Assembly: GCA_030998225.1 (NCBI GenBank) | Contig: JAPYXD010000553.1 | Location: 3,968,001-4,032,000 of the forward strand | Origin: Diplolepis rosae | Lineage: Eukaryota > Arthropoda > Insecta > Hymenoptera > Diplolepididae | Direction: 5' to 3' | DNA length: 64,000 nt | Shown: one piece after another, positions 10,124 through 19,859 of the stretch | Numbering within the stretch: position 1 is the stretch's first letter | Layout of the letters: each line of letters begins with the position of its first letter | Translations under genes and position numbers: made by a program | The notes under the pieces: model-generated | What the model saw: the letters and a program-made list of their open reading frames with translations, nothing else | Told to the model about the DNA's origin: nothing | Databases searched by the model: none

Positions 10124-12607
10124 CCACTTTTTAATGTCTTCTGTGGCCGACCTGTTCGAAATACCCATTACTGGTTCTAGACCAGATGGGTTTTGTTTTT
10201 TCGTCGCTAGCTTGGCTAGTCTATCCGCTGTCTCGTTGCCCTTGACACCCCTGTGTCCAGGAATCCAGAGGACTGTGACTCGGTTGTCTTCCGCTAGTTT
10301 GTTCAATGCTTCATAGCATTCCCAGGCCAGCGTCGAGGTAGTCACTGACTTATCTAGTGTCGTGATGGCCGCTCTACTATCTGAGCAGATGCGGATGTTC
10401 CTGTTGCGACCATGATTCTGTGCTGCGTCTGCGCATTGGAGTATGGCCGCAATCTTGGTTTGAAGAACTGTGGAGTGGGGTCCCAGCGGGACCATGAGGC
10501 GTGTGTCGCTATTCTTCCCATAGACACCAGCCCCCGCACCCTCCCTGTTTTTGGAGCCGTCTGTAAACCAGTTGTCTCCGTCCCCTGGGAGGTGTGCGCG
10601 ACCCACCCTCCAATCTTCCATAGTTGACAAGCTTACCTTGTACTTTTTGTCAAAGAGGTACCGTGGAGACGTCCTGTCTCTTACCATTTTCATGATCGGT
10701 CTCTTTGCGATGTTGACAGTGGTTTTTAGTTTTTTCGAAATCACTGTGTTAGGGTTTACACCAATTCTCCAGGCCGCCTTGCTAGCATCGGCTGTGATGG
10801 TTAGGTGCAGAGGCTCTAGCCCCATTAGTGCTCCCAACGCTGTTATGAGTGAGGACTTCGAGGCGCCAGTGATGCCTCTAAGGATCAGCCCTCGAAGTCT
10901 TTCCAACCTGGCCATGGCTGTCTTCTGCTTGACTCTGCTCCACCAGACCAATGACGCATACGTTAGTCTGGGTCGCAGAATCGCCGTGAAGATCCACAGC
11001 AGTGTGTCGGGTTTCAAGCCCCAATTATTGACAATAGCTCTTCTGCAGAGCCAGAGGGTTGATATAAATTTATTGCACTTGTTATCGAAGTGGTCTTTCC
11101 AAGTGAGCTTATTGTCCAAGATAACTCCTAGATATTTAGCGCTCTTGGAAATTTCTAGACGCTGCTTTTTCAGTTTCAGTGTTCTAGATGTACTCCATTT
11201 GTACCGCTTGGTAAAAATGACTACGTCAGTCTTACCTGGGTTCACCGAGAGTCCTGTTGTTCCACACCAGGTATCCACAGCTTTTAGCGACTGTTGCATT
11301 ACGCCCATAAGTGCATCCAAATGCATTCCGCGTACTATGACTAGGATGTCGTCTGCATATCCAATGGGGTGACATCCTTGGTCGGTTAGTAGATGCAGTA
11401 GTTCATCCACCACTAGACTCCACAGCAGGGGAGATAGTACTCCTCCCTGCGGGCATCCTGAATCAACGATCCCTTGGAGGGTAGTATTTCCTTTGGTAAT
11501 CGTGATGTTCCTGTTTCCTAGCATATGGCAGGTCCAGTCAACTACGGCTATGGGGACTCCTTGTCTTATCATAGCTCTCCTGATCACTTCACTGGATGTG
11601 TGGTTAAAGGCACCCTCAATATCCATGAATGTTCCAATGGCGAATCCTTTAAGGTTCATTTGGTCCTCAATCAGATTCACCGCTTTGCTAAGGGCAGTTT
11701 CGGTCGAGTGACCGGCCCTGTAGGCATGCTGATCACTGTGTAGTGGTTTTACCGTCAGGATCTTATCGCGGATGTATCTGTCCACTAGTCTCTCCACCGT
11801 TTTTAGTACGAAGGAGGTAAGGCTGATTGGTCGGAAATCCTTCGGAGATGTCCATCCGTTCTTGCCTGCTTTAGGTATAAATATTACCCTTGTCCCTCTC
11901 CAAGCCTTGGGGACATAACCCAGAGACAGACTGGCCCTAGCAAGTCTCACTAGCGGCCCTATGATGGGGTCCCCAGCCCTCTGCAGGAGGACCGGGTAGA
12001 TGCCATCCGGGCCTGGGGACTTGTAGGGGTTGAAAGACTTCAAGGCCCATCTGACCCTGGCTGGGGAGGCGATCTCCCGGGCCAGCCGCCCGCGTAAACC
12101 CAATTGGGTCGCGGGCAGCGGTCGGCCCCTTTGGGAGCTCCACCCCACCTCCGTTGGACCTTTAAAGCCCGGGAAGTGCGCCATTGTCAGAAGGGTCAGG
12201 GTCTCCCTGTCCGACTCTGAGTACGTCCCGTCTGGTAGTTTTAGGGTGCTCAACGTAGCTCCTGGGTTGCGGGCCAGTAATCTGTTCAGCCTGGCCGCCT
12301 CCACGCCCTCTTCTATGTCCGAACAGAAGGAGGTCCAGCTCTTATTCTTGGCCTCCCTGATTTCTTTCCTATATGCATCCCTAGTTGCATTGGATAAGTT
12401 CCATAGTTCTTCCGTATTGCCTTTCTTGGCCGGTCTGAACCTTTCTCTAGTTTCTTTGCGAAGCTTTTCAAGCTTCCCATTCCACCATTGGGTCTCCCGC
12501 GCCTTCTTGATTTCCGAAGGTAAGCAGTTGAGTTCGTAAGTAGTGATGATGGCCGACGAGAATTGGTCAGCCGCCCTCTCAAGGGCATCTACGTCTTCGA
12601 TTTCCAT
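10109..12607 (-). pseudogene. LINE ORF2: reverse transcriptase and RNase H
   Basis: 832 codons are open. RT motifs appear in order: KSPGPDGIYPVLLQ (about residue 193), FMDIEGAFNH, GCPQGGVLSPLLW, and the catalytic YADD near residue 415 (about 11,355-11,366). RNase H follows from about residue 679 with FTDGSKN, CSDSRAAI and HRGVKGNETAD. The expected glutamate of RNase H in the LQTKIAAIL block is lysine (AAG at 10,454-10,456), which should abolish RNase H activity. The true N-terminus belongs to the endonuclease frame upstream: the frame is open beyond the first Met, through RNPRKTNWERYSTGL, to a frameshift near 12,690-12,710. The last few residues come from the insertion at 10,123. Confidence 0.85.
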
Positions 12608-13373
12608 GGTTTTCCCATGGAGTGCAGCTTGTAGGCCTGTGGAATAACGCTCCCAGTTTGTTTTCCTCGGGTTTCTGACCCATGTGGGGCCAGGGGTCTT
12701 GTGATTCCAGTTCGTACAGTATCTGCATGTGGTCAGATAGAGAGGGTTCGTCTGAAACCCTCCATTTCTTTACTTTATCCCTAAAGCTCCCGGTGCAGAG
12801 GGTAATGTCGATTACCTCTTCTCTCACAGAGTTCCGAAAGGTCGGTACAGTACCTGTATTTAGAATATCCAAGTCAGTAGTGATTAGATAGTCCACTAGG
12901 TCCTCACCCCTTCCGTTGGTGTCCGTGCTACCCCACAGCTTATGGTGAGAGTTTGCATCGCACCCCAAGAGCAGGGGCAGGCCTCTTACCTTACAGTAGT
13001 CCACTAATGAGCGGACTTCCTCCGGTGGATGGGTCACACTGTCATGTGGAAAGTATGCCGATCCAATGACGAGCTTACCAATTCCTATTAGGTCGACTGA
13101 AGCCACCATGAGGTCTCTGGTGCAAAGATCCAGTAGTGGGACAATGTTGATGTTCTTCGCCAGAATGCATGTCCTCGGGTTGGGTGCCTCGGGGTACCTG
13201 TAACAAGAAATGCCAGCCCCCCCTAATCCCCTGATGACATCCCTATTTATCCACGGTTCTTGGATAAGTGAGATGCTTGTGTGCATCACAGCTATGTTTT
13301 TCTGCAGAACCGCAGAGGCACTTTTGCTGTGATGCAAGTTAATCTGGATAATGGTTAAGCCGGATGCAGCCAT
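12579..13373 (-). pseudogene. LINE ORF2: apurinic-type endonuclease
   Basis: 264 codons of exonuclease III-like endonuclease. Motifs in order are QINLHHSK, IQEPW (catalytic Glu), LLGCDANSHH, VIDITLCT and SLSDH, so the active site looks complete. It begins immediately after the ORF1 stop. Its last ~45 residues are out of frame with the family pattern: the matching frame from about 12,700 is that of the RT ORF, so one small indel separates the two. Role in the intact element: nicking the target DNA to prime reverse transcription. Confidence 0.8.
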
Positions 13374-14576
13374 TTAGGGCCGTTCCAGCCTCTCCGTTTC
13401 CATGGCAGGTCCTCCCTGCTCCCGGCCACTTACCCTAAAGGCAATCTGGCCAAGATGGTAGAAGGGCCTGTCGTTGAGTCCTGCTAGAGCTCTCGCCTGA
13501 GACTCAGGGACCTGAACGATTAGGAGGTGTTTTAATCCTCCCGTCGCGCTAGCCTCCTGAGGTCTCTCATGCCTGACGATGCGCCAGGATGATGTTTTCA
13601 GCGGGGGGTTGAACCCCTCCAGACGCCGCAGGACGACAGCTGGGTCCTCCGGCTTCCCGGGGATCCAGGCCGTCGCCTTAAGCATCCTTTGGAGTGTCTC
13701 CACCCCGCCTACTTTCAGGTTAGCGCCTTCCCAGGGCCTTAGCTCGGCCACCGTTTTGGTTAGCCATGCTTTGGCCTCTGGGTTTGACGCCACGAAAATG
13801 AATACACCTCCCCTGCAAAAGGAGGTCTCAAATCTCGGCCAGTTGCTGGCCGGTTCTTTGTCCAGGGCCTGCAACGTGGCCTCCCTGAAGAGTTCGAACT
13901 GCTCTGGTGACAGGACCGACTCCGGGTAACCGGTGTCCGCCACTATCACCGTCAGAGGGTTGGTCCTCTGAGCAGCCGAAAGCCCCACGCCTGACGACTC
14001 TGTATTCGTCATCGGCAGGTGCGCCGGCTTGGGCCTCTTCGGACTCCTCATCCCTTGCGGGGGAGTGTCCTTCGAGTCCTTTCGTCTCTTGGGGGCCACT
14101 GTACTCGCCACAGGAGACTGGAGAGCCGCGGCGCTACAAGCCGCTTCGTTAGCACGAAGGGCCTGCCGCCGCAGCTTCCTCTTCTGAGACCCGGTCAGTC
14201 TCTTCCTATCAGAGGATGTCCCAGCAGTTACCTGCTGGTTTGCATCCTCTTCCATCGCAATCTGCTGAGGGACCACATTAGTACCCGACCCCGAAGAGCC
14301 AGGACCAGCAGCCACCGTCAGCATCTGCGATTCCTCAGGGGCGGTTTGCAGGGGTGGATTTGTGCTAGACCTTTGCAAGCCCAGCTCCGCATCCACCCCA
14401 GCTCCCGCCTCCTCCACCTTGCTAATTAAAATTTTATTTTTGTTATGAGGTTCCATTTTATTCCCACGAGAAGCTAGGGAATCACTTATGATTCCCTTAA
14501 CCCTGCAGAGCCCCGCTTGCAGGGTTAAGGCTAAGTACTCGGGAAGGTCGCCCGGTGTTCCCGAGGCACCGTGCAA
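13374..14576 (-). CDS. LINE ORF1 (gag-like), possible nucleic-acid-binding protein
   Basis: 400 codons open. Residues ~120-180 are basic and low-complexity (RKRLTGSQKRKLRRQ, KRRKDSK), probably RNA-binding or a nuclear signal. Residues ~205-385 (VIVADTGYPESVLSPEQFEL, LRPWEGANL, WRIVRHERP) match the DUF4780-type domain of ORF1 proteins in the LOA branch. There is no CCHC zinc knuckle. A second in-frame Met (MEPHNK, about 14,456) is a plausible alternative start, since residues before it read like leader. The ORF looks undamaged, unlike ORF2, and its stop abuts the endonuclease ORF. Confidence 0.7.
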   Translation of the reverse strand: MHGASGTPGDLPEYLALTLQAGLCRVKGIISDSLASRGNKMEPHNKNKILISKVEEAGAGVDAELGLQRSSTNPPLQTAPEESQMLTVAAGPGSSGSGTNVVPQQIAMEEDANQQVTAGTSSDRKRLTGSQKRKLRRQALRANEAACSAAALQSPVASTVAPKRRKDSKDTPPQGMRSPKRPKPAHLPMTNTESSGVGLSAAQRTNPLTVIVADTGYPESVLSPEQFELFREATLQALDKEPASNWPRFETSFCRGGVFIFVASNPEAKAWLTKTVAELRPWEGANLKVGGVETLQRMLKATAWIPGKPEDPAVVLRRLEGFNPPLKTSSWRIVRHERPQEASATGGLKHLLIVQVPESQARALAGLNDRPFYHLGQIAFRVSGREQGGPAMETERLERP

Positions 14577-14877
14577 GGCACCCTGTTTTACCCCCGGGTG
14601 TCAAGAGAGCCAATGGGCACGGTTGCGCACACCCTGGCTTAGGGGGAGCCGTTTTTTGGTCGCAGCGCGAGCCAGGGACCGGGACGGCCCCCGACCCTAT
14701 CCATCCACACGAGGAGAGCCCGTTTATAGGGGTCCTTCATTCACTCCCGGACTCCCATTTGTGGGGGTTCTACATTCATTCAGGAGAGCCCGTTTATAGG
14801 GATCCTACACCCGAACCGACAGGATCGGGGACCGCCGCGGCCCCGGGCCGCGCGCTAAGCCCCTCCACCAACGACAA
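14577..14877 (-). other. LINE 5' untranslated region with short repeats
   Basis: GC-rich leader of the LOA-like LINE. GGAGAGCCCGTTTATAGGG occurs at about 14,715 and 14,783 on the plus strand, and similar 'ttcattca' phrases lie between. The left edge of the target duplication at 14,878 fixes the element's 5' end, so the copy is essentially full length. It probably contains an internal pol II promoter, as usual for such LINEs; none was recognised. Confidence 0.55.
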
Positions 14878-15031
14878 ATAATTGGATAATACACGGAATT
14901 TTATTGATCAAACTGTCAAATTTTGATTGATAAATTAGACCTCTTCTTGTAATGACCTGATTAATGGCGGATTCAATATGGCGCTTGGAGAACTTGAGAA
15001 ATACCGAGTTTTTTCAAGATTAACGTCGATG

Positions 15032-15617
15032 ACACATTCTCCAACGCTTGAGTTTCAGAGTAGCAAAGTTATAGGAAATATAAAAGTACGTACAATTTGA
15101 AAGTTTATTAAAAAATAGACAAAAATATGCACAAAAAAACATAAAATTTTAAAAATTACAAAAAAATTTTAAAATCCAACAAATTAAGAAAAAAACTAAA
15201 AAGAGACTCTTGACCGCCCATCTTCACGTGGTAAGAGTTGGAAAATGTTTATAAGAAACGGCGAATGGGTGATATAATTCTGTATAATAATTTTTTTTTG
15301 TATGTTTTTCATAGCAAGCTATCATTTATAGTAACAAAGTTAAAGCAAACAGCAGATCGTGAAATATAAATTTAGAACTTTACGAATTTTTTCCACTGAA
15401 TCAGCGCTCTCAATCAGAAAATGTTTGAATACATTTTTGACCACAAATTTTACATAAAATACGAAAATATTTTTTTCATTAGCATTTAATTAAATCTTCA
15501 ATATTACGACCGCCATATTGGATCCACCAATTGAATTTTCTAACACTGTCACCGGATTTTCATACAATGTGCCAAGAAACATAGGAGAATTGAATTTAAT
15601 AAAGATTCAGGAATTTC
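15032..15617. other. Core of the foldback element
   Basis: 586 bp of AT-rich sequence between the two inverted arms, with no coding frame of interest. Short echoes of arm sequence (gccatattggatccacc near 15,510) suggest partial internal duplication. Confidence 0.5.
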
Positions 15618-15979
15618 CATCAACGATAATCTTGAGAACACTCGGTATTTCTCAAGTTCTGCAATCGCCATATTGAATCCGCTATTAATTAGGTCATTAC
15701 ATATACTAGAAGAGGTCTGTACATAATTTATCAATAAAACTTTGACAGTTTGTTCAATAAAATTCCGTGTATTATCCAATTATCTTAGAAATGTCATAAA
15801 AAAACGCGTATTTTTCCAAATTTCCATAGTTCTCCGCCATTTTGAAAAGATAAAACATAAGGAGCTGGATCAAAAATTTTTTTTCATAAACTACAACTAA
15901 ATTGTCCCCCAAGCAGAAATTAACAATTGAACCAACGTCGATCCAACGTTGGATACCAACTTCCGACTTTCGGCGGACA

Positions 15980-17510
15980 CCCGTGTAGAAATTTTGATAG
16001 GGGTCTAGTGGGGCCCCGACGAGTTTGCCCCATCTCTAGTCGGGATCTAGCGTGGAAAACTAGTCAGGGCCCCGTCAGTAACGTGACGCTTTTGTCGAGG
16101 TGGGCCCTACTAGACTTTCTAGTAGGGGTTTAGTGAGGTCAGCCCTTACACTTCCCCACCTACAAAAAAGGACACCATTAGGGCCCTATTGGACTTCCGC
16201 ATTGAATTTAAGGGCATATATTAGCAGAGTCGCGTGACCAATTTTGTTCAGGTATCTCACTGAGAAAATAATAAATAAAAACGATTTTCCACACTGAGAC
16301 AAAAAGTACAGGGGAAATTCGAGTTAAGACTCTAATATTTAACATTTTTAACGGCAATGAAGGGGTATTCGCTTGGAAGGTTAAGTTTACTGTTTTCAAA
16401 GTAAAAAATCTGTTTTCAAGCTAGGAAATTTTTTTCTGAGTAAATTGACAGTACTTTTTCATTACACGTACACTGAAAAAAAATCTCAGTAAGTTTGACT
16501 ACTTTTTAACTTACTTTCCATAGTATACAAAGGCCCCAGTGTAATTTTTGAAGTTAAGTGAACCGCAGGAACATAGGGGTAAATCAAGTAAGAGCAGTAG
16601 TTGAATCGATGAATATTCTTATTAGTACATTTCATAACTGTATTTACTTTCAAGTAGACTCTAACTTACTATTTTTATATACAAACTTACCTATAAACAC
16701 ACATTCCTCTCTACATTACACAAACGCTCGTTTAGGTGGTATTAAAAATTATTCTTAACGCTGCGGGTTCGAACCCTCTCTACTTATGATTAACGCATTA
16801 CTAACCTAACGACTAAGCCTCTCGGCTGCGCACGCTTGGAATACAAGAAAGAAAATAGCGCTTATAACCTGCAACTACTGCAGGGCCGTGTAAGAAGTGT
16901 ATGGGCCCCGTGCAATCGGGAATTTTTTTATTTTATGCCAATTTATGATTCTGATTAAAATTTTTAATTATTGAATGGATTTTCTATAAAATGAAATATT
17001 TTTGAAATAAACAGATCAAATTTTTGAATTAAAGAACATTACATAATAAAAAGCTTCATATACATTTTAGAAGTATTAATTTTTATTATTGTATATTTAA
17101 GTGATACTTTATACACGTTATGATTCCTTTAATTTTTGTTTTTAAGAGTAAAATCAACGTATGTTCAGAATCTAAAAATTTGGAGTTTTTTCAATTCCAA
17201 AAATATGATGAAGTTATGTATGATTATTATAATTACATGCGAATTCAGGTTAAAATTATGAAAAAGTTTTCTTAAATGTTGTTGCTTCCTCTTAAGTATT
17301 GATTTTATCCAAGACCGTGTTCAGAAAATCTCCATTTTTATCAGATAAGATCAAATTTTAATGAGAATAAAGAATAAAGGTTATGTTGTATCTAATGGAC
17401 CTAACCTTAACCACAAATATTACAAATAGGGATTCTCTAGTCGGGGCCCCGCCAGATACGAATAGATTTTCCATACTTAAGCGAAACAAGGAATTCCTCA
17501 CTAGAACCTA
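15980..17510. mobile_element. CCCGTG-family element nested in a CCCAAGC element
   Basis: The left end is CCCGTGTAGAAATTTT, followed by repeated CTAGTCGGGG/GGGGCCC(C/T)GAC motifs, which recur near 17,430-17,455. The right terminal CACGGG is not visible, so that end is degenerate or deleted. The interior, about 16,300-17,250, is the reverse complement of 32,830-33,870 in the CCCAGGC-family element, so two families share one ~1-kb core. The core includes a tRNA-like segment at 16,762-16,841. No ORF of note. Confidence 0.6.
16762..16841 (-). other. tRNA-like segment in shared element core
   Basis: The minus strand reads GAGGCTTAGTCGTTAGG, then about 35 bp later GAGGGTTCGAACCC, in the order and spacing of pol III A and B boxes. 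The same segment is conserved on the plus strand at 33,345-33,425. It does not fold into a clean tRNA acceptor stem as far as I can see. A captured tRNA-derived SINE or tRNA pseudogene is the likeliest reading. Confidence 0.4.
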
Positions 17511-18199
17511 AATATAAGAAATGTACACAAGCCCGACTTTGGCAAATGCCAATATTAAAACGGTTATTATCAATACTACAATAACAGTAAAACGATTCTG
17601 TTGATAGACAAAAGAAATCTGCTTGATTTCAATGGATGCATTCTGAAAGGAACCTAACTTCATTATCAATAGACTTTTTTTAGAGTGTACCAGTGTCGAA
17701 TCAACATATTGTACAAACGCTGGTATTTTACAGTCGACTACCGGGGCTGAATAGACACCTCGTACATCCACTATCGGTAAATTACTTTTTCCACAGTCGG
17801 AACAAGGTTGGGCCAATTATTTTCCAACATTGTGCCAACGTTGGCAATCGACAGTCGATCTCCTACATTGGACCAACATTTAACCGATCTTCTCAGTCGG
17901 CAGAGTATCATGATTTCTGCTTGAGCCAAGTCCATAGTTTGAAATAGATCAATATGCTTTATCCATTTGAAAAAAAATGAATAAAAAAAAAATTTCAAAT
18001 TTTCGGTACTTTTTTGAATAAAATCCGCCATATTCGTTTTCCAGTGCACGGTAGTGTAATTTTGACTTCATAAATCGAAAGAGGAGACCCAAAAATATTA
18101 AGTATACAAGGTTTGGTCATGATATATTCCCTTTCTCGCTTTGGCAATAAGGGCCAAAAATAAGTTAAAAAGTCTGTGATTTTGGGTGTTAATGGGTTA

Positions 18200-19030
18200 A
18201 AATAAAAGCATTGTTTGTTTTTGAAAAAAATTTATGAAAAAATCCAAAATTCCAATACTGGTTTCTGATAGTGTTCATAAATCTCTACTAATTATCCCAA
18301 TAACATTTCTCGATTAAACTAAAATTAGGAAAGTTACAGTATGTTAAAACTGGAAAAATGTTAATATCTAAGTTCCATTTTCCAGTTAAATTATACGAGA
18401 TACGAAAAAACGTTACAATACAAAATTGTTTACCACATAAAGATCTACAAGTTTGATTCACAGCATTTTTTCATAAGATGCATATTTTTCGTTTTAAATA
18501 AAAAAAAGACTATTGAAAATCGAAAATACCATTTTTTAACAATAATATGTGAAATACGAAAAAAATGTGAGTTTACGAAATAGGTCGTTTCAATAAGATC
18601 TACAAATTTTGTCTGACATAGTTTCTAATAAAACGTGTATTTTTCATTTCAATTTTAACAAATACGATTAAAATTCACAAATTCCATTATTTAAACAAAA
18701 TATGTGATATATGAAAAAAACGTTAAGATGGAAAATTATTTGTCTAAATGAGGTCTACAAATTTTCATTTGGGCATTTTTTGACAAGATGTATATTTTAT
18801 GTTTTGATTTTAAAAAACACTATTGAAAATTAAAAATTCCATGTTTTAATCAAAATATATGAGATATAAAATGAGCGTTGAAACCAGTCTACTAATTTTG
18901 TTCAATTTTGAGATATTTGGAATAAAATATATTTTTTTTAAATCATCTAAATTATTTGAAAGTTACAGAATTGTATACAGAAAATCGAGCGTGAAGCGCG
19001 AGTTTAATGATGAGAATGTGTTCCTTAAGG
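18200..19030. repeat. Degenerate tandem repeat, period about 155 bp
   Basis: Phrases of the type TATGTGAAATACGAAAAAA recur near 18,395, 18,548, 18,704 and 18,864, giving periods of 153, 156 and 160 bp. Each unit also holds 'gatctacaaattt', 'cataagatg(t/c)atattttt' and 'actattgaaaat(t/c)'. The block with its flank (about 18,190-19,030) is repeated in reverse at about 41,460-42,120. Non-coding, AT-rich, satellite-like. Confidence 0.7.
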
Positions 19031-19357
19031 CTGATTGAGTCTTAAGTAAATTTAATTTTAATGATTATTATATCAATGTATCTTAAATTAATTCTAAATT
19101 TTACCACGCTCCGCTCTACTAATATTTATTCTGTCAACCTTCTATTGCAACTTACCAATCACAAATTGTATCTGCCAAAATTTCGTCCGTCTTATCTATT
19201 GTTTATTGATGATTCGTGATAAAGTTCTTCGTAAAACTAATAACGTTATTTAAGTTTAAAAAAAAAAAAAAACTCGTTCCGAAAACATTGCCCTTGCCGT
19301 GGAAAGACATCTTCTCCTCCATAGCATGCATTGGAATTTTTTTGGTAGAGACGCGGA

Positions 19358-19745
19358 AAATGAATAGCGTGTTTTGCTGTGTAACCGATTGAGTGTAATC
19401 TCTCTTTTCAAGTCGGCGAACCAAGCGCATGTAAAGAAACCTAAATAAACGAGAAAAACTGACCTGTCGGAGCTGTTAGCTCATATATCGCCAGACTCCA
19501 CCATTTTGTATTCCTCATTGTTCTTCGATGAAAACATGGGCATATCTCCGTTTCTTTCTAACCACGTGCGACCGCGCATGCGCCTCCATTTCGTTCCTAA
19601 TATCTAATGTTGGACCTCGTATCCTAACCTAACACTACTGTTTTACTGCGAGGTCCAATATCATATAGGCAGGGCCAGGAGCGCCGCTTGAAAAGAGAGA
19701 TGTTACGCTCAATTCATAAACAGTAGAACACGCTCATTTTGTGCG
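19358..19745. mobile_element. Inverted-repeat element with ~60-bp arms
   Basis: The arms 19,358-19,420 and 19,686-19,745 are imperfect inverted copies sharing ATCTCTCTTTTCAAG(T)CGGCG and (T/A)GAGCGTGTT. The interior is 265 bp with a smaller hairpin (GGACCTCG...CGAGGTCC at about 19,612-19,660). No coding capacity. Confidence 0.5.
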
Positions 19746-19859
19746 GCTACCATAAAAAATTTATTATTAGTGACCTATGATAAGGTCCTCGGGGATGGTG
19801 TAGGAGGTGGGAGAGGCTCTTATGCTAAGTGAAGGCAGTGGGAGTAACGAGACTCGCGA

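Larger units (their letters stand above)
9323..14877 (-). mobile_element. LOA/I-group LINE retrotransposon, near full length, defective
   Basis: This is a 5.55-kb non-LTR element on the minus strand with ORF1, then endonuclease, reverse transcriptase and RNase H. The 3' tail is an (AAT)n run at 9323-9336. It is flanked by the 10-bp duplication ATAATTGGAT (9313-9322 and 14,878-14,887). The uninterrupted partner arm at about 15,766-15,790 shows the empty site, confirming both ends. RNase H in ORF2 and the ORF1 type point to the LOA branch of the I group. It is dead: a frameshift lies between endonuclease and RT, RNase H has a substituted catalytic residue, and a 322-bp insertion breaks the C-terminus. 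Confidence 0.85.
15908..17925. mobile_element. CCCAAGC-family element interrupting the foldback arm
   Basis: It starts CCCAAGCAGAAATTAACA and ends TTTCTGCTTGAG, flanked by CC (15,906-15,907 and 17,926-17,927). The intact left arm at about 9,165-9,200 shows the unoccupied sequence. The ends carry motifs CCAACGTTGG, CGACTGTCGG and ACCAACGT in both orientations. The block 17,515-17,700 matches 8,640-8,830. A CCCGTG-terminal element is nested from 15,980 to about 17,510. Confidence 0.65.
8946..18161. mobile_element. Long-arm inverted-repeat (foldback) element, both arms interrupted
   Basis: The left arm is 8946-9322 continuing at 14,888-15,031. The right arm is 15,618-15,907 continuing at 17,928-18,161. 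Joined, each is about 525 bp and they are mirror images along their whole length, with ~85-90% identity by eye. The unique core is 15,032-15,617. The left arm is split by the LOA-like LINE and the right arm by a CCCAAGC-family element. Because each arm is uninterrupted where the other is broken, both insertion sites can be read directly. No coding capacity in arms or core. Outer target duplications were not recognised, so the outer limits are approximate. Confidence 0.7.

Noticed and set aside
11493..14430. Many open plus-strand frames opposite the LOA-like LINE
   Set aside because: Antisense shadows of GC-rich coding sequence; none has recognisable domains.
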